From Krasilnikovozyma curviuscula (lineage: Eukaryota > Basidiomycota > Tremellomycetes > Cystofilobasidiales > Mrakiaceae): 64,000 nt of DNA. The stretch covers positions 47,636-111,635 of the forward strand of contig MVAQ01000047.1 of the NCBI GenBank assembly GCA_014825775.1, read 5' to 3'. Both the position numbers and the translations under genes were made by a program. The notes under the pieces were generated by a model. That model saw nothing but the letters and a program-made list of their open reading frames with translations. It did no database searches and was not told where the DNA came from. Below are positions 57,691-64,000 of this stretch, piece by piece; the first letter of the stretch is position 1; the number at the start of each line of letters is the position of its first letter.

Positions 57691-59600
57691 TTACTTCTCG
57701 TCTTTCTCATCGTAACTATCATCAACGGCACCTGGAGTAACGAGACGAGCATGCAAGGTAAATTTTCAGCCCATTTAACTCAGCTGGATGAAGAGCAGGT
57801 GAAAATTTCTTACCAAGGAGCATCTTCACCAACCAGAGCTCTGGAGTCAGATCGATACCGCTTTTCCTCTTCATCTCATCAGCCTCAGACTCATAGTTGG
57901 AGGTACAATCAACAAGACCACCAATCTGTGGGTGGTTATCAAGTTCACCGAGGAATGCTTGAGCCTTCAAATCGGTACCGACCTGGAAATAGAGAGAGCC
58001 GGAAAGAAGTTAGCTGATGCCTGAAGGTTGGGTGAGCAGAAGTGAAGAACCTGGGCGAATTGGAACGAGAGAGAGTCAGATCCGTATCTGGTTCTCTTGA
58101 GCTCATTGGTAGCATTGATGATGGTCTTGAAGATTTGGTCTCTTGGTTCACCGGCAGGACTAGATTAACGAGAAAAAATCAACAAGCAGGTTCTGGACAG
58201 AATCAGGCAAAAAGACTCCACTTACGTTCCGTCGGTGATGGTAACGATGAGAACTGGCTTCTGCAGACGTCCAGAACGAGCAGGACTGCAAGATGAGAAA
58301 ACTTTAATCAACACGTTATGAGCCAGATCGACGTCACTGAAAGAGCTCACCCCAGAACCAAGGGCTCGATGACTTTGTTCTGCATCGAGGTTCCGAGAGG
58401 AGTAAGACCAGAGTATCGAACCTGGCCTAACATGGCCAGAGCAGCTCCTTCTGACGTAATATTGTTTCCTTCGACGTTCGAGTTCAAGAATCGAACCTGA
58501 ATTCCATCGCTGTCGAACAGAGATGAGGCAAAAGCAACTCTGGACAGAATGAGCTTCAAATCATCAATTCTTTCACCCCCTTCTTCGAAAGCCATAGAAC
58601 CGGAGTCATCGACCAACAAGATGGTGTCGAAGAGAGCCAGTTTAACGAGATCCATCGCAATTTCCTGTTAGTAATGGGATTTACAAGTCAACTCCATCAC
58701 CAAGAATAAAATAAAAAGGGGAAAGGGTACTTACCTTTGGCATTCTCCATTGAGAGGTGAGCTGGTCAATGGCGCCAGATCCTGCAATTTTCTGAGCAAT
58801 TGGTCCAAGAGAACCTGGTGGGTAGAAGGCGGTGATTTTCTGCTCAACAACACATTGCTGGAGAATTCCTTCGACCATTCTGGGGTCCAATGGAGCACCC
58901 CCACCTCGAGGTGGCTGTCCATAAGCTTGTTGGGGAGGCTGACCGTAGGCTTGTTGACCACCGTATCCTTGAGGAGGTTGTCCATACTGTCCCTGTTGAG
59001 GCTGCTGCTGGCCATACTGAGACTGTTGTTGTTGGCCCGGGTAGCCCTGCGATTGTTGACCGTAGCCTCCAGGTTGTTGCTGGCCATATTGACCTTGTTG
59101 CGGCTGACCGTAGCTTGGTTGTTGACTACGAAAAAAAAAGTGGCGAGATAATTTCCAGCGATGGAGAAAGGGAAACGTCAGCGCAGGAGCGCTGGTAAAT
59201 GGGCCGACAAATTCGAAGGAACCACACTAACCCATAAGCTGGAGGAGCGCCTGGAGGAGCACCTGGAGGAGCATTGTATCCTCCTTGCTGCGGCTGACCA
59301 GGTTGAGCTGGAAGGGGTCGGTTCTGTTGATTAGGTGGTGGGCCACCTGGTGGTGCGTACCCAGATTGTTGCAGTTGCTGAGGAGGAGCAACGTACGACT
59401 GTGAAGGTGGGATGCCCCCTTGGGCTGGAGGGGCAGCTCCACCAGCATTGGCGTTGGCAGCAGCGAGTTTAGAAGCTGGGTCCAATCGTTCGGCGAAACG
59501 AAGGTATGCGATGAGAAGACGCCAAGGGAACAGAGGAAAGATCTTCAGTCGGAATGTATACCAGCTTTATCTAATGTGAGCTGCACTCACCTAGTCCCAT
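57691..59600 (-). CDS. Q/G/P-rich von Willebrand factor A domain protein
   Basis: Starts MGL and splices straight to ASKLAAANANAGGAAPPAQG. A low-complexity N-terminal half of Gln, Gly, Tyr and Pro follows (YGQQQPGGYGQQSQGY; PPGAPPGAPPAYG), split by an intron at about 59230-59126. Then comes DPRMVEGILQQCVVEQKI. The vWA domain has an intact MIDAS: ILLVDDSGSM (D-x-S-x-S), a Thr-containing GLTPLGTSM and VLIVTITDG. The domain ends SGIDLTPELWLVKMLLGAVD and a short acidic tail. Such Q-rich vWA proteins are widespread in fungi and mostly uncharacterised. The prion-like N-terminus suggests condensate behaviour, which is inference. At least five introns. Confidence 0.85.
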
Positions 59601-59854
59601 GTTTAGAGATAAATGAGAAGTAAGGTAAGGCAAGTAGGTGGGAGACGGGAGTTGATTAGGACTTTGCGAACTCGGCTGTGCAATCCAGGTGAATAAATGT
59701 GGCAACGTCATCGGGTGATCATTTGTGATCACTGCTTGTTTGTTCTTGTTTCTTCGTGTAATCGGTTGGCTTCAGACAAGAAAGAAATTTTCATTAAGAT
59801 GAATACAGTACAAAGAATTATCGTAATGCATGTCCCCCCGCCATCCACCTCTTA
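59601..59854. other. Spacer
   Basis: About 250 bases between the ATG18 stop and the vWA gene start, both on the minus strand. Nothing is recognised in it. Confidence 0.4.
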
Positions 59855-61709
59855 TTACTCTGGCATAGAGCCACTTGGACCATCATTCATCAAGAGGCTA
59901 GAATGAAAGCATATCATTTTAGAGCGCTTCAGAGGTGATAGGAGAGAAAGATGCCTCACCTGAACTCCTTCATGAGCTCACACTCTCCACCATTTTGAAG
60001 GTCGATATTGTACGCATGAAACAGACCAGTAGAAGAGATCACATAAACTTGAGGTGTGGATCTGCAGCGGAAGAAGAAATATCATTAGTTGAAGGAACGA
60101 AGATTTGCCTGGGAAAAGCAGATCTGAAGTTACAAGTTGAAAAGAAGATTGAGGGACTCACCCAGCTAATCCAACGACACACCTGACGCCCCCACTTCTC
60201 AACTTGATAAACGCAAAATCTCTCTGAGGTTCCCACAGCTCAGTTATTCCACTAGGCAAATAACCGCCAACACTCCCAGCTAAGCTCTTTGTCAGATGCA
60301 TCGATCTCCTCCTCAATGAAGATGTCGCGCTGCTCGCCAAGGATGAGGGAGGTTTGCTACCCACACCCAAATGAGTTTCATAAGGCGATGATGAGGAAAG
60401 CGAAGTTGGACTACCTGGGCCATCTGATGTTGGAGGAAGTGCGTTCGAATTTCCAGCAGATGAAGATGATGCAGAAGACCCATTAGTAGCCGAGCCACCG
60501 AGTTTGAATATGTGGATCGTGTCGGAGTCAGAAGAAACACCAAGGAGAGTGCTCATCGCGTTGAAGTTGATAGAATATATTCTGGCTGGATAGGTTCCTC
60601 GTCTGAACTGAGCGATTTTGTCTGCCCCCGGAACGCTCCAAACACGAATGACAGTTCCTTTGTCGGAACAAGTGGCCAGCATTGTCCCAGTTGAGTTGAG
60701 TGTTAGACAGGCGATAGGTGTTTTGTGCGCTTGGATTACATTGGTTGCGCTTAGGGTTAGCGTGTCGAATAAGCAGACGTCCCCTGTCGCTGCTGGAGCC
60801 GAATTCGGAGGTGGTGGTTGAAGGCTTGAGAGGGGTGAGGCTGGTGTGGATACTGGTGCTGGATAGGCCAAGTAGGAATTTTCAGAGGATGGTGATAATG
60901 TGCAGACGGCTAGAAAATAAAACATAAGAAGATCAGCCTCAAGAGCAGCACCGCATATTGAAGAGGAAAGCCGTATGCACCATTTGGATTAGGACTGGTA
61001 TCGATGGTATGAAGCAAGTTCATAGTTGAGATGTCATACATATAGATTTCCTCTTCAAGAATGACAACAAGTCTTTTTCGATTGAGCTTGACACCAAGGA
61101 TCGACGTTGGGAAGAGCAATTCACAAATAGTAGACTTCCTCTGGAAGGTTGATCGTTGGATCAGAGAAATTAAGTGTAAGTTCAAGACCTGGGGGGGTTG
61201 GAGTCCTTGAAAGGAAGCAAGCAGTCTTACCTTCGTGTTCACAATCTGCAACCGCCTTGGACTCTCCTTCGGGGTATCTGCTGCACCAACAAGTGCAACT
61301 AGCGACGTACAGAATAGCATTTCTACAACGCCTGTTGCATTCTCATCTGTGGTGGGTGGAGAGATCCAGAACATGCAATCAGTTGTGGAAGTTCGAGACG
61401 TGGAGATGGGGAGTGGAATAACGCTTACCGTTCGTGTGTACTGAGCCGTATGGATCGCAATTGATGATGCTGAAGCCCTTTTTGGTCCCAACAGATATGC
61501 ATCTAATACCATCCAATCAAGAAGAATTCAGTCTAACGCATATAGCGGCCAAAACGCGAGCTGGCATACTTACGAGAAGTCTTGATTGAATCCAGCAAAC
61601 CTGGACGAGCAAGTTAGTCAGCGACAAGCTATCCCAGGAGGCCTAGCTTCCGATCAGTGTCATGGTTAAGGACTTACAACAGATCTGGGGATTGCTTGGG
61701 AGGGGCCAT
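59855..61709 (-). CDS. ATG18: PROPPIN autophagy protein Atg18
   Basis: A seven-bladed beta-propeller that binds PI3P and PI(3,5)P2 and acts in autophagosome formation and vacuole dynamics. The start [11 protein letters not shown] splices to [20 protein letters not shown]. Blades continue with [57 protein letters not shown] and [19 protein letters not shown]. The phosphoinositide motif FRRG ([18 protein letters not shown]) is intact. Between blades 6 and 7 a long Ser/Pro insert lies ([17 protein letters not shown]), including a basic segment near the membrane-facing side. The protein ends [24 protein letters not shown] sequence and SGSMPE. Several introns. The alternative ATG at 61758 gives a frame that does not join the propeller. 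Confidence 0.93.
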
Positions 61710-61946
61710 AAGTCCAGGCTGGGCTAATGCTATTCGAGGAAACTACTGGTCTCACTGCCATTTCAGAGATATCAGCAGGTTCAAGCACAGAGATAGTTAG
61801 TACAACAGAGCCTGGAAAGCAATCTCACCACTTCCATCCAACTTACGAACGATTTCCTGATTTAAGATTGATTTGGATAGATTCAGCTTTGTGAACGTCA
61901 GCAAGCGCGCCCTCATCTTTCAGCGAACCAAGACCTCTTGCTCGTC
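61710..61946. promoter_or_regulatory. Divergent promoter between ATG18 and GYP1
   Basis: About 237 bases between the two start codons. Both products act on membrane traffic, so shared control is plausible but unproven. No site recognised. Confidence 0.45.
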
Positions 61947-64000
61947 ATGAGCTGGGAAGCAGATGACGGTTAATACGAATCTGAGTGCCTACTTGACACC
62001 CTGAATATCTACTGATAGGATCTAATGTTCTTTCAGCCTGGGACAGCTCTTCAGACACAGAATTGGGACCAACAAAATCCCACTCGAGAGTCCCAGCGAG
62101 ACCCGCTCCTTCCATTGTTCGCCCTGGCACACCTGTAGCAGCCCCAGTCACCACAGAACCAAGCTCCTGGACGCTGGTAGAGAAAGATCTCCAATCTCCC
62201 ACATCTGGAATTTTTGAGCTCTCGCTCAATGGCGGGTCAGCAGCTCTGATGGACGACGGCGTGGTGGTTGATGCTCCAGAATCCGACGAGGACGAGGAGG
62301 ACAACGAGGATATCGAAATCACGGGGAAAGAAGCTATACGAGATGATATCCACGAGATACTGATAGGTCAGTCTGCCCTGAGTCTAGTGCCTAGAACGAG
62401 CTTGCACGACCAGCAGAACTGAAAAAACGATCCTTCCTCTCGCTGTGTCTGGAATTAGACCCGCTGACGATACTTAAAGAAGCACCTAATGCAGTATCCC
62501 CCCCTTCATCACCCTCACCTCAGCTACCTTCCACTCCCTCAACTCCCGTCTTCGCCGAGTCCACCCCTTCCAAAAAATCAGCAACCTCGTCATCGCAAAT
62601 TGCTGGCAACTCTAACACCAACAAACCGCCTGCGACGCCGAAAACGACCAAAACCCCTCAACGATCACTTAGTATTCGAGCCTCTCGTCGTCGTACAAAG
62701 TTCCTTTCTTGCTTACAGTCTACTCCTCAAATCGACATCTCTTTACTTCGGTCACTCGCTTGGTCTGGAATCCCAGCTTCTTTTAGACCAATTGCTTGGC
62801 AGTTGTTGTTGGGGTACTTGCCCCTGCCGGCTGCAACGAGGAAGAGTGCGTTGAAAAGAAAAAGAGATGAATACCAGGAACTTGTGAAGAGGACGTTTGA
62901 CAGAGGAAAAGAGGGGTTGGATAGCGCCATCTGGCATCAGATCAGTATCGATATTCCAAGGACGAGGCCTGGAGTGCCGTTATGGGCATGCCCAACAACA
63001 CAACGCGTGAGTCTTTGTTTGTTTAGTGTTTCATCAGTTCCACATGACAGGTTACTAATATTTTTAATTTTATTTCTCAAAGTCACTTGAGCGCGTCTTG
63101 TACATCTGGGCAATCCGCCACCCAGCATCAGGTTACGTCCAGGGGATCAATGATCTCCTCACACCCTTCTTCCAAGTCTTTCTGTCATCATACCTTATCG
63201 CACCATCCTCCCCGAACCATTATGTGAATCCAGAAAACTTCGATTCGAGTTTCCTGCCGACGGAAGTCATCGACGCCGTTGAAGCCGACAGCTTTTGGTG
63301 CTTGAGTAAACTACTGGATGGAATTCAGGATAACTACATCTTTGCTCAGCCGGGTATCAGGAGGTTGGTTGGTAGGATGAGTGAGCTTGTCGCCAGAATC
63401 GATCGTGAGTCATATATTTTCTTTGCCTGCATTTTCTGGAGCTATACGCTGTTACTATTGTATTTGTCTAACGTGTTTCAATTGTATGAAAAAATAGCCC
63501 CGCTGGCGCAACATCTAGAGGATCAGGGCGTCGAGTTCATGCAGTTTGCGTTCAGGTGGATGAATTGTCTCTTGATGAGAGAGATCTCAATGAATTGTAC
63601 CATACGAATGTGGGATACCTATCTGGTCAGCAAAAGTTTCAGTTTTTGAGTTCCTGGCCCACCACGATTGACTCCTTCAACGTTACGATGATTTGCCATC
63701 TTAGGCTGAAGGCACTGAAGCGTTCTCGCAGTTCCACCTCTACGTCTGTTCAGCCTTTTTAGTGAAATGGAGCGCAACACTACTAGAAATGGATTTTCAG
63801 GTATGCACAGTCTATCGTCTGCGTTGGGTTCATTCAGAACTGACCGTAATGTTTGGCGAGCAGGGCATCATCATCTTCCTCCAATCTCTCCCAACTTCAG
63901 ATTGGTCAGACCATGAAATTGAACTTTTGCTGTCTGAAGCATTCGTTCTCAAATCTGTGTGGCAAGGAGCGGAAAACCATTTTAGCGGGGGTGGTGGTGG
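61947..64000 (+). CDS. GYP1: TBC-domain Rab GTPase-activating protein, Gyp1 type (3' end beyond window)
   Basis: A RabGAP of the Gyp1/TBC1D22 class, acting on Ypt1-like Rabs. A short first exon MSWEADDG splices to SNVLSAWDSSSDTELGPTKS and a disordered, acidic region (DESDEDEEDNEDIEITGKEA). The TBC domain follows: SLAWSGIPASFRPIAWQLLL, the arginine-finger block ISIDIPRTRPGVPL, LYIWAIRHPASGYVQGINDL with the Gln finger (Y-x-Q), EADSFWCLSKLLDGIQDNY, FAQPGIRRLV and AFRWMNCLLMREIS, TIRMWDTYL, FSQFHLYVCSAFLVKWSATL. The last bases encode LQSLPTSDWSDHEIELLLSE and a run of glycines, close to the usual C-terminus, and then the window ends. Both catalytic fingers are intact. Confidence 0.93.

Noticed and set aside
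1..64000. tRNA, rRNA, CRISPR or prophage elements
   Set aside because: No tRNA B-box-like sequence in a foldable context, no rRNA stretch and no regularly spaced repeats were seen; the region is fungal nuclear DNA.

Overview
The window is an ordinary, gene-dense stretch of a fungal nuclear chromosome. Every clear gene is broken by short GT-AG introns (mostly 50-80 bases, often 4-9 per gene). The products are conserved eukaryotic housekeeping proteins, and there is a GT90/CAP10-family glycosyltransferase of the kind that is abundant in Tremellomycetes. Together these suggest a basidiomycete, probably a tremellomycetous yeast. This is inference; no marker gene fixes the species.

Layout, left to right. 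SWC5/BCNT chromatin factor (+), Xaa-Pro aminopeptidase P (+), serine racemase/threonine dehydratase (+), an unrecognised acidic protein (-), then 2.4 kb with no secure gene. Next come ribosomal protein uL4 (+), a GT90 glycosyltransferase (+), PSD2-type phosphatidylserine decarboxylase with C2 and EF-hand domains (-), NAD(P)HX epimerase (-), mitochondrial NADH-cytochrome b5 reductase MCR1 (-) and a large unrecognised protein (-). These are followed by the mitochondrial Mg2+ channel MRS2 (+), a tetraspanin (+), EAF3/MRG15 (-), APC11 (+), a short oxysterol-binding protein (-), and a TRIC-like membrane protein (+). Then comes an inverted pair of MFS sugar transporters enclosing serine hydroxymethyltransferase. 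The right end holds a serine-rich protein (+), SPT5 (-), a membrane-anchored spermidine-synthase-like protein (-), a Q-rich vWA protein (-), ATG18 (-) and a GYP1-type TBC RabGAP (+) cut by the window edge.

The genes do not form a pathway cluster. Several pairs are divergent with 100-250 bases between start codons (MRS2/large protein, APC11/EAF3, TRIC-like/OSBP, ATG18/GYP1), so they may share promoters. Loose themes are lipid and membrane biology (PSD2, OSBP, ATG18), mitochondrial function (MRS2, MCR1, possibly NADHX epimerase and SHMT) and transcription/chromatin (SWC5, EAF3, SPT5).

I found no mobile element, CRISPR array, tRNA or rRNA, and no convincing new multi-gene system. The most distinctive structure is the inverted transporter pair around SHMT, whose copies share near-identical patches that run through an intron. 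Exon borders below were read by eye from GT-AG sites and reading-frame continuity; for several genes the summed exon length was checked to be divisible by three.
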